NCBI RefSeq assembly: GCF_000633395.1
Contig: NZ_AYMU01000022.1
Span: 45,682-109,681 of the forward strand
Origin: Pseudomonas sp. PH1b
GTDB taxonomy: Bacteria; Pseudomonadota; Gammaproteobacteria; Pseudomonadales; Pseudomonadaceae
Reading direction: 5' to 3'
DNA length: 64,000 nucleotides
Part shown: positions 34,655-43,564 of the stretch, one piece after another
How the letters are laid out: each line of letters opens with the position of its first letter
Numbering within the stretch: position 1 is the stretch's first letter
Notes under the pieces: generated by a model
Told to the model about the DNA's origin: nothing
The model's database searches: none
Seen by the model: the letters and a program-made list of their open reading frames with translations, nothing else
Position numbers and translations under genes: made by a program

Positions 34655-35536
34655 ATGCAGTTGCTCCCCTGGTCCTATCCCTGCCCCGAAGGCTTTACCC
34701 TGCGCGGCCTGCGCTCCGCGCCTTCGGGCAAGCCGCTGCTGCACTTTCTCCACGGCAACGGCTTCTGCTCCATGGCCTATCGACCGATGCTGGCGCTGTT
34801 GGCCGAGTCCTTCGACCTGTGGCTCAGCGACGTGCAAGGCCATGGCGACACGGACCACGGCGGCCCGTTCCTGGGCTGGAACCGGACCGCGGAACTGGCG
34901 GCCGAGGCCTTCGAGGCCGGGCTCGGAGCCTACGGCGAGGTGCCCCGCTACGCGGTCGGCCACAGTTTTGGCGGGGTGCTCACCTGCCTGATCGTGGCCG
35001 AACGACCGCAGCTGTTTCGCAAGGCGGTGATGCTCGACCCGGTGATCTTCAGCCCGTCGATGATCGGCTCGCTCAAGCTGCTTTCGGCCCTGGGCCTGAA
35101 CCGCCGCCACAGCCTGGCGCGCAAGGCCGCTGCCCGCCGCCAGCGCTGGCCGGACCGCGCCTCGGCCAAGGCCGCGCTGGCCAACCGGGGGATCTTCAAG
35201 GGCTGGAGTGACGAGGCCCTGGAGGCCTATGTCGAACACGGGTTGAAGGACACCGCCGAAGGCGTGGCGCTCAAATGCGCCCCCGAGCGCGAGGTGGACA
35301 TCTTCAGCTCCTTTCCCCGCCGCCTGTGGCGTTCGCTGCGCCAGATACAGACCCCGAGCCTGGTGATCCACGGCCGCGACAGCTACCCCTACGTGGCCCG
35401 TTCGGCCCAGCGCTGGGCGACGCTCAATCGGCACCTGAGCACCCAGGTACTCGACGGCCAGCACTGCTTCATGCAGGTCGACCCGGTGACCAGCGCGCGC
35501 TCCATCGAAGGCTTTCTTCAGACCGAAGGCCACTGA
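34655..35536 (+). CDS. Alpha/beta hydrolase
   Basis: Encodes 293 residues. The oxyanion-hole motif is FLHGNGFCSMAYRPML, the nucleophile elbow is YAVGHSFGGVLTCLIV (Gly-x-Ser-x-Gly), and the last catalytic residues are LVIHGRDSYPYVA (Asp) and LDGQHCFMQVDP (His). A hydrolase of unknown ester or amide substrate. The chosen ATG avoids a 12-residue extension that would overlap the preceding gene's downstream spacer. No operon partner. Confidence 0.9.
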   Translation: MQLLPWSYPCPEGFTLRGLRSAPSGKPLLHFLHGNGFCSMAYRPMLALLAESFDLWLSDVQGHGDTDHGGPFLGWNRTAELAAEAFEAGLGAYGEVPRYAVGHSFGGVLTCLIVAERPQLFRKAVMLDPVIFSPSMIGSLKLLSALGLNRRHSLARKAAARRQRWPDRASAKAALANRGIFKGWSDEALEAYVEHGLKDTAEGVALKCAPEREVDIFSSFPRRLWRSLRQIQTPSLVIHGRDSYPYVARSAQRWATLNRHLSTQVLDGQHCFMQVDPVTSARSIEGFLQTEGH

Positions 35537-35781
35537 AAGCCGCGGGCCAGGCGCCCGCGATAGATGTCACCGTGCTATCATCGGCAGGTTTTCCAGGCAG
35601 GTCGTGCAACCTGCCAACCCTGGAAAGCACGGACAAAGGCGCCGATCAGATGCGCCAGCCGCCTGCCTTGTGTGCAAAAAGCCGACGGTGCCGTGGGGCC
35701 TCGCTCCACCGCGCACCGCACCGATGCAAACCGCGACTTGCTTCGCCGGTTGTACTTTTTGCCGCCACAAGGAACACCATC

Positions 35782-37410
35782 ATGCTCTTGAGAACGATGA
35801 ACATTTCCCGCCGTGCAGGGTTCAGCTTTGCCCTGATCGCCCTGCTGGCCCTGGCCCTGGGAGGTTTCTCCCTGCTGGAAATGCAACGCATGAACCAGCA
35901 ATCCCTTGAGGTCGACCAGAACTGGCAGCCTTCCATCGTCGCCGCCAATGCCCTGGCCCTGACCAGCACCCAGATCCGCACCCTGACCCTGCGCATGCTG
36001 GTGGTACGCGATAGCAATGACGTGCAGGCCCTGCTTTCGCGCCTCACCGAGCTCGACCAGCAGCAGGACGAACAACAGCAAACCTACGAAAAACTGATCA
36101 ACGTCGAAGACGAGCGCGCCGCCTACGAGCGCTTTGTCAGCGCCAAGGCGCTGTACCTCAAGGACCAGCACCGGATCGTCGAACTGATGCGCCAGGGCCA
36201 CAAGGAAGCGGCGATCGATATCGTCGACGGTGGTCCGTTCCTGGCCAATGCCGATGCCATGCTCAAGGAATTGCTGACTATCATCGACGTCAACACCCGT
36301 GGCGGCGTCGCCGCAGCGGCCCAGAGCAACCAGGTGTTCCAGAGCGCGATCGGCATGGTCCTGTTGATCATGCTGGTGGTGGTGGCCCTGACCGTGGCCC
36401 TGGCGATACTCCTGACCCGCAGCATCGTGCGGCCGCTGGGGCAAGCCGTGGCCGTGGCCGAAACCATCGCCAGCGGCGACCTCGGCCAGAGCATCGCGAT
36501 CAGCGGCAAGGATGAACCGGCGCGCCTGCTGCACGCCCTGCAAACCATGCAGGCCAGCCTGCGCGGCACCCTGCAGCGCATCGCCGATTCCTCCAACCAG
36601 TTGGCTTCGGCCGCCGAGGAACTGCACGCGGTCACCGAGCATTCGAGCCAGACCCTGCACCAGCAAAGCAACGAAGTGGAACAGGCCGCCACCGCGGTCA
36701 ACGAAATGACCGCCGCCGTGGAAGAAGTGGCGCGCAACGCCGTGAGCACTTCCGAAGCCTCCCAGGAAACCGACCGCACCGCCCATCACGGCCGCGAGCA
36801 GGTACAGCACACCGTCGACTCCATTGGCCAACTGGCCGAGGACGTGACCCAGACCTGTGAGCGGGTCGAGCATCTGGCGGTGGATGTGCGCAACATCGGC
36901 CAGGTCCTGGAAGTGATCCGGTCGATTGCCGAGCAGACCAACCTGCTGGCGCTCAATGCCGCCATCGAAGCAGCCCGTGCCGGGGACGCCGGGCGAGGTT
37001 TTGCCGTGGTCGCCGACGAGGTACGGGCCCTGGCCCATCGCACCCAGCAGTCGACCCAGGAAATCGAAAGCATGATCAACACCATCGAGGAAGGCACCGA
37101 GGGTGCGGTCAGTGCCATGCGCACCAGCAACGAACGCGCCCACCTGACCCTGGAAGCCGCCCGTGCCTCGGGCCTGGCCCTGGACCAGATCACCCAGGCC
37201 ATCACCATGATCAACGAACGCAACCTGGTCATCGCCAGCGCCAGCGAAGAGCAGGCCCAGGTGGCCCGGGAAGTGGACCGCAACCTGATCAACATCCGCG
37301 ACCTGTCGACCCAGACCTCGGCCGGGGCCAACCAGAGCAACGCCGCCAGCCAGGAGCTGTCACGCCTGGCAGTGGACCTCAACGGCCTGGTTACCCAGTT
37401 CAAGCTATAG
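35782..37410 (+). CDS. Methyl-accepting chemotaxis protein with 4HB sensor domain
   Basis: Encodes 542 residues: transmembrane helix 1 (residues 12-32, FSFALIALLALALGGFSLLE), a periplasmic four-helix-bundle sensor to about 190, transmembrane helix 2 (GMVLLIMLVVVALTVALAIL), a HAMP linker, then the cytoplasmic signalling hairpin with EQTNLLALNAAIEAARAGDA. It senses a ligand outside and modulates CheA. The longer open frame upstream is rejected because the membrane segment should be near the start. ATG has AAGGAACA 5 bp upstream. Confidence 0.93.
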   Translation: MLLRTMNISRRAGFSFALIALLALALGGFSLLEMQRMNQQSLEVDQNWQPSIVAANALALTSTQIRTLTLRMLVVRDSNDVQALLSRLTELDQQQDEQQQTYEKLINVEDERAAYERFVSAKALYLKDQHRIVELMRQGHKEAAIDIVDGGPFLANADAMLKELLTIIDVNTRGGVAAAAQSNQVFQSAIGMVLLIMLVVVALTVALAILLTRSIVRPLGQAVAVAETIASGDLGQSIAISGKDEPARLLHALQTMQASLRGTLQRIADSSNQLASAAEELHAVTEHSSQTLHQQSNEVEQAATAVNEMTAAVEEVARNAVSTSEASQETDRTAHHGREQVQHTVDSIGQLAEDVTQTCERVEHLAVDVRNIGQVLEVIRSIAEQTNLLALNAAIEAARAGDAGRGFAVVADEVRALAHRTQQSTQEIESMINTIEEGTEGAVSAMRTSNERAHLTLEAARASGLALDQITQAITMINERNLVIASASEEQAQVAREVDRNLINIRDLSTQTSAGANQSNAASQELSRLAVDLNGLVTQFKL

Positions 37411-37450
37411 GGGCAGCGGCAAGCTTGGAGCTTGCCACGTGCGGCTGTGG

Positions 37451-38800
37451 TCAATACGCGTAGTGGGCGATCACCTGGCGGACTTTGCTCAGGGCGGTGC
37501 GCAGCTCTTCCAGGGTCACCGAGCCCAGGGCCAGGCGGATCGCATGGGGCACCGGGGCAGCACAGGCAAAGGGGCCTGCGGTAGAGACCGAGACCTGTTC
37601 GTGCAATAGCGCCATGGCCACCTGGTCGGCGCGCACTTCCTCGGGCAAGGGCAGCCAGAGGAAGTAGGCGTCGGGATGGCCGATGTATTCCAACCCTTCC
37701 AGCATCTCGCGAGCCAGGGCCTGGCGCTGCCTGGCATCGTCGCGTTTCTCCTGCTCCAGGCGCGCCACGGTACCGTCGTCGATCCAGGCACAGGCCATGG
37801 CGGTCATCACCCCCGGAGTGTTCCAGGTGGTGCAGCGGATCGCCCGTTCGATCGACGCCACCCAGGCCGGCGGCGCCACCACATAACCCACCCGCAACCC
37901 GGTGGCCACGCTCTTGGAAAAACCGGAGACGTAGACCGTGATTTCCGCTGCCAAAGCTGCCAGGGGCACGGGCGGGTTGTCGGCGAGGAAGGCGTAGGCC
38001 GCATCTTCGATGATCAGCAACCCATGTTTGCGGGCGATCGCCACCAGGCGCTCGCGCCAGGCCAGGTCCAGCACCCAGCCCATGGGGTTGTGCACGGTCG
38101 GCATGGCGTACACCGCCCGTACCCGCCGGCGCTGGCACAGGCGCTCCAGGGCATCGAGGTCCGGCCCTTGGGCCGTCAGGGCAATGGCCTGCAACTCCAG
38201 GCCCTGGGCGTCCGCCGTCACCTTGAAGCCGGGGTAGGTCAAGGCGTCGGTGGCCACGACGTCACCGGGTTTGAGCAAGGCCATCAAGGTGGTCGCCAGG
38301 CCATGCTGGGCACCACTGACTATCAACACCTGCTCACCGGTCACCGCCAGCCCGCGGCAAGCCAGGTGCCGCGCCACCGTGGCCCGCTCGTGGCTGCGGC
38401 CAGCATGGGGCTGGTAGCGCAGCAGGGCTTCCAGGTCACCGGCCGATGCCAGCTGGCGCAATGCGCCCCTGAGCAATTCAGCCTGCCCGGGCACGGCCGG
38501 GTAGTTGAAGTTCAAGTCCAGGGTGCCGGCCGCCACGGCCTGCTGGTCGACGCCCTGGCCCGGTGGCAAGGCCGTTTCCCGGACAAAGGTGCCACGACCG
38601 GTTTCACCGCTGATCAGGCCCATGGCCTCCAGTTCGGCATACACCCGCGAGGCGGTCACCAGCGCCAGGCGCTCCTGGGCCGCCAACTCGCGGTGAGTGG
38701 GCAGGCGAGTGCCGGGAGCCAGCACCCCACTGCGGATATCGGCGGCAAAGGCATCCACCAGTTGCTTGTAGCGGGCACGGGCCATAGGGACTGTATCCAT
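37451..38800 (-). CDS. MocR-type regulator (GntR DNA-binding domain plus aminotransferase-like domain)
   Basis: Encodes 449 residues. The GntR winged helix (RARYKQLVDAFAADIRSGVL, then PTHRELAAQERLALVTASRV) covers residues 8-75. The fold-type I aminotransferase-like region follows, including the PLP-lysine motif YVSGFSKSVATGLRVGYVV. MocR proteins use PLP to sense amino compounds (examples are PdxR and GabR). It is divergent from an EamA-type exporter across 105 bp, a frequent MocR arrangement, so that exporter is its probable target. Confidence 0.92.
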   Translation of the reverse strand: MDTVPMARARYKQLVDAFAADIRSGVLAPGTRLPTHRELAAQERLALVTASRVYAELEAMGLISGETGRGTFVRETALPPGQGVDQQAVAAGTLDLNFNYPAVPGQAELLRGALRQLASAGDLEALLRYQPHAGRSHERATVARHLACRGLAVTGEQVLIVSGAQHGLATTLMALLKPGDVVATDALTYPGFKVTADAQGLELQAIALTAQGPDLDALERLCQRRRVRAVYAMPTVHNPMGWVLDLAWRERLVAIARKHGLLIIEDAAYAFLADNPPVPLAALAAEITVYVSGFSKSVATGLRVGYVVAPPAWVASIERAIRCTTWNTPGVMTAMACAWIDDGTVARLEQEKRDDARQRQALAREMLEGLEYIGHPDAYFLWLPLPEEVRADQVAMALLHEQVSVSTAGPFACAAPVPHAIRLALGSVTLEELRTALSKVRQVIAHYAY

Positions 38801-38801
38801 G

Positions 38802-38817
38802 ACAATTTTTTGATTGT
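38802..38817. promoter_or_regulatory. Inverted repeat upstream of the mocR-type gene
   Basis: ACAAT at 38802-38806 and ATTGT at 38813-38817 form an inverted repeat starting 1 bp from the regulator's ATG. It could be an operator for self-repression and control of the divergent exporter, or simply the AT-rich leader. MocR sites are often direct rather than inverted repeats, so support is weak. Confidence 0.3.
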
Positions 38818-38905
38818 GCTGATTTTCGATCCTAGGATGGGCGCAACGCAAGCCCGGCCGACGCTGCCGTGGGCTTGCCCCTGCCAACCCTAGCGAGCCC
38901 CCTGA

Positions 38906-39802
38906 ATGGAACGGACACCGAACCTGCAATCCCCAGCGCTGGAAAAGACCGCCAGTGGCTGGCTCAACGGCTTTATCGGGGTGCTGATCTTCAGTGGCTC
39001 CCTGCCGGCGACTCGCGTCGCGGTGCTGGAGTTCGACCCGCTGTTTCTCACCGTGGCCCGGGCCACCCTCGCCGGGCTCCTGGCACTGTGCATCCTGCTG
39101 CTGTTCAAGGAACGACGGCCGACCAAGGCCCAGTTGCTGCCCCTGGCTATCGTCGCCATCGGCGTGGTCCTGGGCTTTCCCCTGCTGACCGCCCTGGCCC
39201 TGCAATACGTGACCTCGGCCCACTCCATCGTGTTTCTCGGCCTGCTGCCCCTGGCCACCGCCGTCTTCGGCGTGTGGCGCGGCGGTGAACGGCCGCGCCC
39301 GGTGTTCTGGCTGTTCTCGGTGCTGGGCAGCCTGCTGGTGATCGGCTACGCCGTTGCCCAGGGCCTTAGCGCATCCCCCGAAGGCGATCTGCTGATGCTC
39401 CTGGCGGTATTGGTCTGCGGCCTGGGGTATGCCGAAGGCGCCAGGCTGTCACGGACCCTGGGCGGTTGGCAGGTGATTTCCTGGGCCCTGGTGCTGTCGT
39501 TGCCACTGATGATTGCGCTGAGCCTGTGGAGCGCCCCCGCCTCGTTCAGCGGCATCAGCCTGCCGGCGTGGTTCAGCCTGGGCTATGTCTCGCTGTTCAG
39601 CATGTTGATCGGGTTTGTCTTCTGGTACCGCGGGCTGGCCCAGGGTGGGATCGCCGCCGTCGGCCAACTGCAGTTGCTGCAGCCGTTTTTCGGCCTGGCC
39701 CTGGCGGCCGGCCTGCTGCATGAGCAGGTGAGCCTTGGCATGCTTGGGGTCACCGTGGCGGTGATCCTGTGCGTGGCCGGGGCGCGCCGGTTTGCCAAGT
39801 GA
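38906..39802 (+). CDS. EamA/DMT-family exporter
   Basis: Encodes 298 residues with about ten hydrophobic segments in two EamA repeats (examples: FIGVLIFSGSLPATRVAVLE and LLMLLAVLVCGLGYAEGARL). These are drug/metabolite transporters, often exporting amino acids or their derivatives. The divergent MocR gene points to regulated export of an amine or amino acid. A weak ribosome site; ATG chosen to include the first helix. Confidence 0.9.
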   Translation: MERTPNLQSPALEKTASGWLNGFIGVLIFSGSLPATRVAVLEFDPLFLTVARATLAGLLALCILLLFKERRPTKAQLLPLAIVAIGVVLGFPLLTALALQYVTSAHSIVFLGLLPLATAVFGVWRGGERPRPVFWLFSVLGSLLVIGYAVAQGLSASPEGDLLMLLAVLVCGLGYAEGARLSRTLGGWQVISWALVLSLPLMIALSLWSAPASFSGISLPAWFSLGYVSLFSMLIGFVFWYRGLAQGGIAAVGQLQLLQPFFGLALAAGLLHEQVSLGMLGVTVAVILCVAGARRFAK

Positions 39803-39885
39803 AACCGAAGGCAGCGGCAGAGTTCATCGGCTCTGCCACTGAGGGTGACAAGGAAGTGAAGCAGGAACCGCAAGCAGTCCCGGGT

Positions 39886-39969
39886 CTAGGTCGGAGAAAT
39901 AGTCGCAAGCGCACCGATCGCGATGGTCAAGGCTAAAAATCCAAACAAGAAAAACGCCATCTTAGTCAT
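39886..39969 (-). CDS. 27-residue single-pass membrane micro-protein
   Basis: On the minus strand AGGAGG sits 6 bp upstream of an ATG that opens a 27-codon frame ending in TAG. The product is a short Met-Thr-Lys start followed by one hydrophobic helix (AFFLFGFLALTIAIGALATI), predicted inner-membrane peptide. The strong ribosome site and hydrophobic content argue for a real gene despite its length. It lies between an EamA exporter and the metE region, with no obvious partner. Function unknown. Confidence 0.78.
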   Translation of the reverse strand: MTKMAFFLFGFLALTIAIGALATISPT

Positions 39970-40436
39970 CAGGCCTCCTGAACATTAGGGGTGCGGTGCA
40001 GCGCAGGCGGTCTTCGGAGGAAGGCCGGCCGGGCGCGCCATTTTCGAACCTTGGCTGTTCTGATTACAGAGGCAGATGAGCGAGAAAAATACGGATCAGA
40101 TGGGGCGATCCGCAGTACAGATCACGCCTCGTCGGGGTAATGCTGGTCGCCGCTACGGATGAGTTCCCCCCCAACGCCTGACTCTGATGCTTGGTGCAGC
40201 GCAGGAAATGGCCGCAGCCACGGTGCCCCTGAGGGTAGAACTTCTCCCGTTGGCCAATCTCGATCATCCGCAGCACGCCCACGGCCCTTGCGCCGCTTCT
40301 GGCCTCATAAGCTGACGGCCTCCATCACCACCCCTGGCGGGGAACACAGGAGCAGAGGGCCGGCATTCTCGGGCAAGCTCAGTGGCGGCCTATTGACTGG
40401 GACCATGAACAGGCGCCCTGATTGAATCCACTGAAT
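39970..40436. other. Gene-free interval between micro-protein and metE terminator
   Basis: About 470 bp without a convincing gene. A 72-codon minus-strand frame starting with GTG (40064-40282) contains CGHFLRCTKH but lacks a ribosome site. The left end presumably holds the promoter of the micro-protein. No repeats or known RNA motif seen. Confidence 0.45.
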
Positions 40437-40474
40437 GAAAAAGCCAGCCGCGCCCTCAAGGGCTGCGGCTGGCG
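40437..40474 (-). terminator. Intrinsic terminator of metE
   Basis: On the minus strand CGCCAGCCGCAGCCCTTGAG folds back on GGGCGCGGCTGG, followed by CTTTTTCATT. The T5 run plus strong stem directly after the metE stop is a typical Rho-independent terminator. Confidence 0.92.
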
Positions 40475-40493
40475 TGCCATGGGCCGCCAAGGT

Positions 40494-42779
40494 TCAGGCC
40501 TGTTCTTTACGCAGCTGCCGGGCGGCGCTGACCATGTGCACCAGGGCCGCTTCGGTTTCCGCCCAGCCGCGGGTCTTCAGGCCGCAGTCCGGGTTGACCC
40601 ACAAGCGCTCGGCAGGCACGCGCTGAGCAGCCTTGCGCAGCAGGCTGGCCATCTCCGAGGCATCCGGCACCCGTGGCGAGTGGATGTCGTAGACGCCCGG
40701 GCCGATCTCGTTCGGGTAGGCGAAGGCTTCGAAGGCATCCAGCAATTCCATGTCGGAACGGGACGTCTCGATGGTGATGACGTCCGCATCCATGGCGGCG
40801 ATGGATTCGATCACATCGTTGAACTCGCTGTAGCACATGTGGGTATGGATCTGGGTTTCGTCACGCACGCCAGAAGCGCACAGGCGAAACACCTCGGTAG
40901 CCCAGCCCAGGTAATGCGGCCAGTCGGCGCGGCGCAGGGGCAGGCCTTCACGGAACGCGGCTTCGTCGATCTGCACGATCTTGATGCCGGCGGCTTCCAG
41001 GTCCAGCACTTCGTCACGCATGGCCAGGGCCAATTGACGGGCCTGTAGTTCACGGCTCACGTCTTCACGGGGGAAGGACCACATCAGCAGGGTGACCGGG
41101 CCGGTGAGCATGCCCTTCATCACCTTGTCGGTCAGGCCCTGGGCGTAGCGGATCCACTCCACGGTCATGGCCCTGGGGCGGCTCAGGTCACCGAAGATCA
41201 GCGCAGGCTTCACGCAACGGGAACCGTAGCTCTGCACCCAGCCAAACCGGGTGAAGGCATAGCCGTCCAACTGCTCGGCGAAGTACTCGACCATGTCGTT
41301 GCGCTCGGCTTCACCGTGCACCAGCACGTCCAGGCCCAGGCGCTCCTGCACTTGCACCGCGTGTCGGATCTCGCTCTGCATGGCTTCGGTGTACTCGGCC
41401 GCGCTCAATTTGCCGTGCCTGAACGACTGGCGTGCCAGGCGAATGGAAGCAGTCTGCGGGAACGAGCCGATGGTGGTGGGGAACAGCGGCAGGTCGAGGC
41501 CGGCGCGCTGCCGGGCGATCCGCTGGGCAAACGGCGACTGGCGCTGGCTGTCCCGGGCGGTGATGGCCGCCACGCGGGCCTGCACCGCGGGCTTGTGAAT
41601 ACGTGACGAGGCGGCACGCCCGGCCTGCACCGCACGGCTTTGCGCCAGGGCCTCGAGTACAGGGGCTGCCTCGGGCTCGCTCACCGCGCGGGCGAGGATC
41701 GCCACCTCTTCGCACTTCTGTACGGCAAAGGCCAGCCAGCTCTTGAGTTCGGCGTCCAGCTGGTCTTCACGGGCCAGGTCCACCGGACAGTGCAGCAGCG
41801 AGCAGGACGGCGCGACCCACAGGCGATCACCCAGGCGTGCATGGGCGTGCCGCAGAGTGGCCAGGGCTTTGTCCAGGTCGCAGCGCCAAACATTGCGGCC
41901 GTTGACCACCCCCAGGGAAAGAACCTTGTAGGCCGGCAGGCGGTCGAGAATGGTCGGGTACTGATCGGGGGCGCGCACCAGGTCGATGTGCAGGCCATCC
42001 ACCGGCAGGTTCGCCGCCAGGCCGAGGTTTTCTTCCAGGCCGCCGAAGTAGGTGGCCAGCAGTTTCTTCAACGGCTCGCGCTGGATCTGGTTGTAGGCAC
42101 GCTCAAAGGCGTTCTTCCATTCCTGGGGCAAGTCCAGCACCAGGATCGGCTCGTCGATCTGCACCCACTCCACGCCCTGCTCCGCCAGGCGCTGGAAGAT
42201 CTGGCCGTAGAGCGGCAACAAGCGGTCCAGCAGTTCCAGTTTGTCGAACTCGGCGCACTTGGCCTTGCCCAGCCACAGGTAGGTCAGCGGGCCGATCACC
42301 ACGGGCTTGATCGAGTGACCCAGGTCGCGGGCCTCCTCGACTTCTTCGAACAGTTGCTCCCAGCCCAGGTGGAACTGCTGGTCGGCGCTGAACTCCGGCA
42401 CCAGGTAGTGATAGTTGGTGTCGAACCACTTGGTCATTTCCTCGGCGTGGGCACCGCCGCAACAACTATCGCTGCCCCCACGGGCCATGGCGAACAGAGT
42501 CTGCAGGGAAGCCTTGCCATCATGAGGGCGGAAACGCTCGGGGATCACGCCGAACATCAGCGAGTGGGTCAGGACCTGGTCGTACCAGGCGAAATCGCCC
42601 ACTGGCAACAGCTCGATCCCGGCCTTCTTCTGCAGTTCCCAGTGAGCCTGGCGCAGGTCGCGGCCAACGGCCCGCAGGCCGGCTTCGTCGAGCTCGCCTT
42701 TCCAGAAGGCCTCTTGCGCTTTTTTCAGTTCGCGGTCGCGGCCGATGCGCGGAAATCCAAGGGAATGGGCCAAAGCCAT
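40494..42779 (-). CDS. metE: Cobalamin-independent methionine synthase
   Basis: Encodes 761 residues. It transfers the methyl group of 5-methyltetrahydropteroyl-triglutamate to homocysteine. The N-terminal half starts LAHSLGFPRIGRDRELKKAQ; the C-terminal barrel holds the zinc ligands in IHTHMCYSEFNDV (His and Cys) and VNPDCGLKTRGW (Cys), with LVHGEAERNDMVEYFAEQL nearby. The ATG with GGAG about 9 bp upstream is preferred to one 15 bp earlier. The cell thus makes methionine without vitamin B12. The upstream region shows no B12 riboswitch. Confidence 0.97.
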   Translation of the reverse strand: MALAHSLGFPRIGRDRELKKAQEAFWKGELDEAGLRAVGRDLRQAHWELQKKAGIELLPVGDFAWYDQVLTHSLMFGVIPERFRPHDGKASLQTLFAMARGGSDSCCGGAHAEEMTKWFDTNYHYLVPEFSADQQFHLGWEQLFEEVEEARDLGHSIKPVVIGPLTYLWLGKAKCAEFDKLELLDRLLPLYGQIFQRLAEQGVEWVQIDEPILVLDLPQEWKNAFERAYNQIQREPLKKLLATYFGGLEENLGLAANLPVDGLHIDLVRAPDQYPTILDRLPAYKVLSLGVVNGRNVWRCDLDKALATLRHAHARLGDRLWVAPSCSLLHCPVDLAREDQLDAELKSWLAFAVQKCEEVAILARAVSEPEAAPVLEALAQSRAVQAGRAASSRIHKPAVQARVAAITARDSQRQSPFAQRIARQRAGLDLPLFPTTIGSFPQTASIRLARQSFRHGKLSAAEYTEAMQSEIRHAVQVQERLGLDVLVHGEAERNDMVEYFAEQLDGYAFTRFGWVQSYGSRCVKPALIFGDLSRPRAMTVEWIRYAQGLTDKVMKGMLTGPVTLLMWSFPREDVSRELQARQLALAMRDEVLDLEAAGIKIVQIDEAAFREGLPLRRADWPHYLGWATEVFRLCASGVRDETQIHTHMCYSEFNDVIESIAAMDADVITIETSRSDMELLDAFEAFAYPNEIGPGVYDIHSPRVPDASEMASLLRKAAQRVPAERLWVNPDCGLKTRGWAETEAALVHMVSAARQLRKEQA

Positions 42780-42859
42780 GACAAGACACTCCAAGCTGTT
42801 TGATGGAGGCCATTGTCGACAGCAGGTCGCAGGTGAGACAAACTCAATTTAATCCTGAT

Positions 42860-43144
42860 CACTACAAATTTTACTCATGATCATAAGGTCAATATCCGCT
42901 ACCCCAAGGCGGTCCAGGCCATGGGCCAAACCCGCTCGGGCTGGCGCCAGCTCAAGCGCGCAGAGGATGTGCTGCCGCTGCGGCGTGAGGCCAAGCGGGA
43001 GTTCCGCGGAAGGCTGGGTGAAGCCCTGACCAACGACCTGCTGACCTGTGACCTGGGCACAACCCACCGGCGGATTGGCCAGCCAGGCAAGGCCCGGCGG
43101 CCAGCGAGCAGTGCCTGGCGCATGAAATCAGCATGGCAAGGCAT
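42860..43144 (-). pseudogene. Frameshifted remnant of a RibD-type cytidine/pyrimidine deaminase domain
   Basis: Upstream of metE on its strand, one frame reads DFMRQALLAGRRALPGW and a second continues with LANPPVGCAQVTGQQVVGQG; together these match the RibD-type deaminase opening, where NPPVG is the substrate-loop motif. The frame breaks by one base between them. Further on, a third frame gives GTPAWPHAAAAA where the family has a His-Ala-Glu zinc site; here Glu appears lost. No start-to-stop frame exists. Interpretation by motif reading only. Confidence 0.5.
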
Positions 43145-43159
43145 GGGGATTCACCTGGG

Positions 43160-43489
43160 TTATCGGCGGGCCAACTTATACCGAACGCAGTCATCGTAAA
43201 AGCTTTTGCGCAAGGCTTCAGGGCGTATTCGCGAGCCGCTGTCGTAAGTCTGCTCAGTGATGCCCAGGGCCATCATGCGCATCCAGCCCTTGCTGAACTT
43301 GTAGGTCTGGATCTTCTGCCGCGCCGCATACAGCGACACCCCGGACAGTTTCAGCTCCTGAGCCCTGGCTGCCGTCCCCGCGCCCCAGCTGCAAACATAG
43401 CGGTCATTGGCCAGCAGTTCCCTGGCCTGGGCCGCTCCCACCCCGCCCAGCAAGGCAAACGAAGTCAGCGTAATCAATACATGGCGCAT
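43160..43489 (-). CDS. Exported 109-residue protein of unknown function
   Basis: Begins with a Sec signal (RHVLITLTSFALLGGVGAAQ, cleavage at AQA-RE). The mature part has two Cys, in RYVCSWGAGTAARAQ and FYDDCVRYKLARR, that could form a disulfide. Basic, no known family. The chosen ATG has AGGTGA about 7 bp upstream; a longer frame has no signal-peptide logic. It lies 15 bp upstream of the decayed deaminase and 76 bp after a GNAT gene, all on the same strand. Confidence 0.75.
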   Translation of the reverse strand: MRHVLITLTSFALLGGVGAAQARELLANDRYVCSWGAGTAARAQELKLSGVSLYAARQKIQTYKFSKGWMRMMALGITEQTYDSGSRIRPEALRKSFYDDCVRYKLARR

Positions 43490-43564
43490 TTTGCGGTCAC
43501 CTAACCACCTGAAAATAAAGTGATTTTGGCGAGATCTGAGGAACTGCGGGGCCAGCACTTTGCC

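Noticed and set aside
40064..40282. 72-codon GTG-start minus-strand frame with a CGHFLRCTKH stretch
   Set aside because: Lacks ribosome site, and the cysteine/histidine pattern is not enough to identify a gene.
42780..43159. Cobalamin riboswitch expected upstream of metE
   Set aside because: The B12-box and the other conserved elements I would recognise are absent; the DNA looks like decayed coding sequence instead.
42921..43199. 92-codon plus-strand frame upstream of metE
   Set aside because: It is the antisense of the decayed deaminase region and shows no protein-like features of its own.
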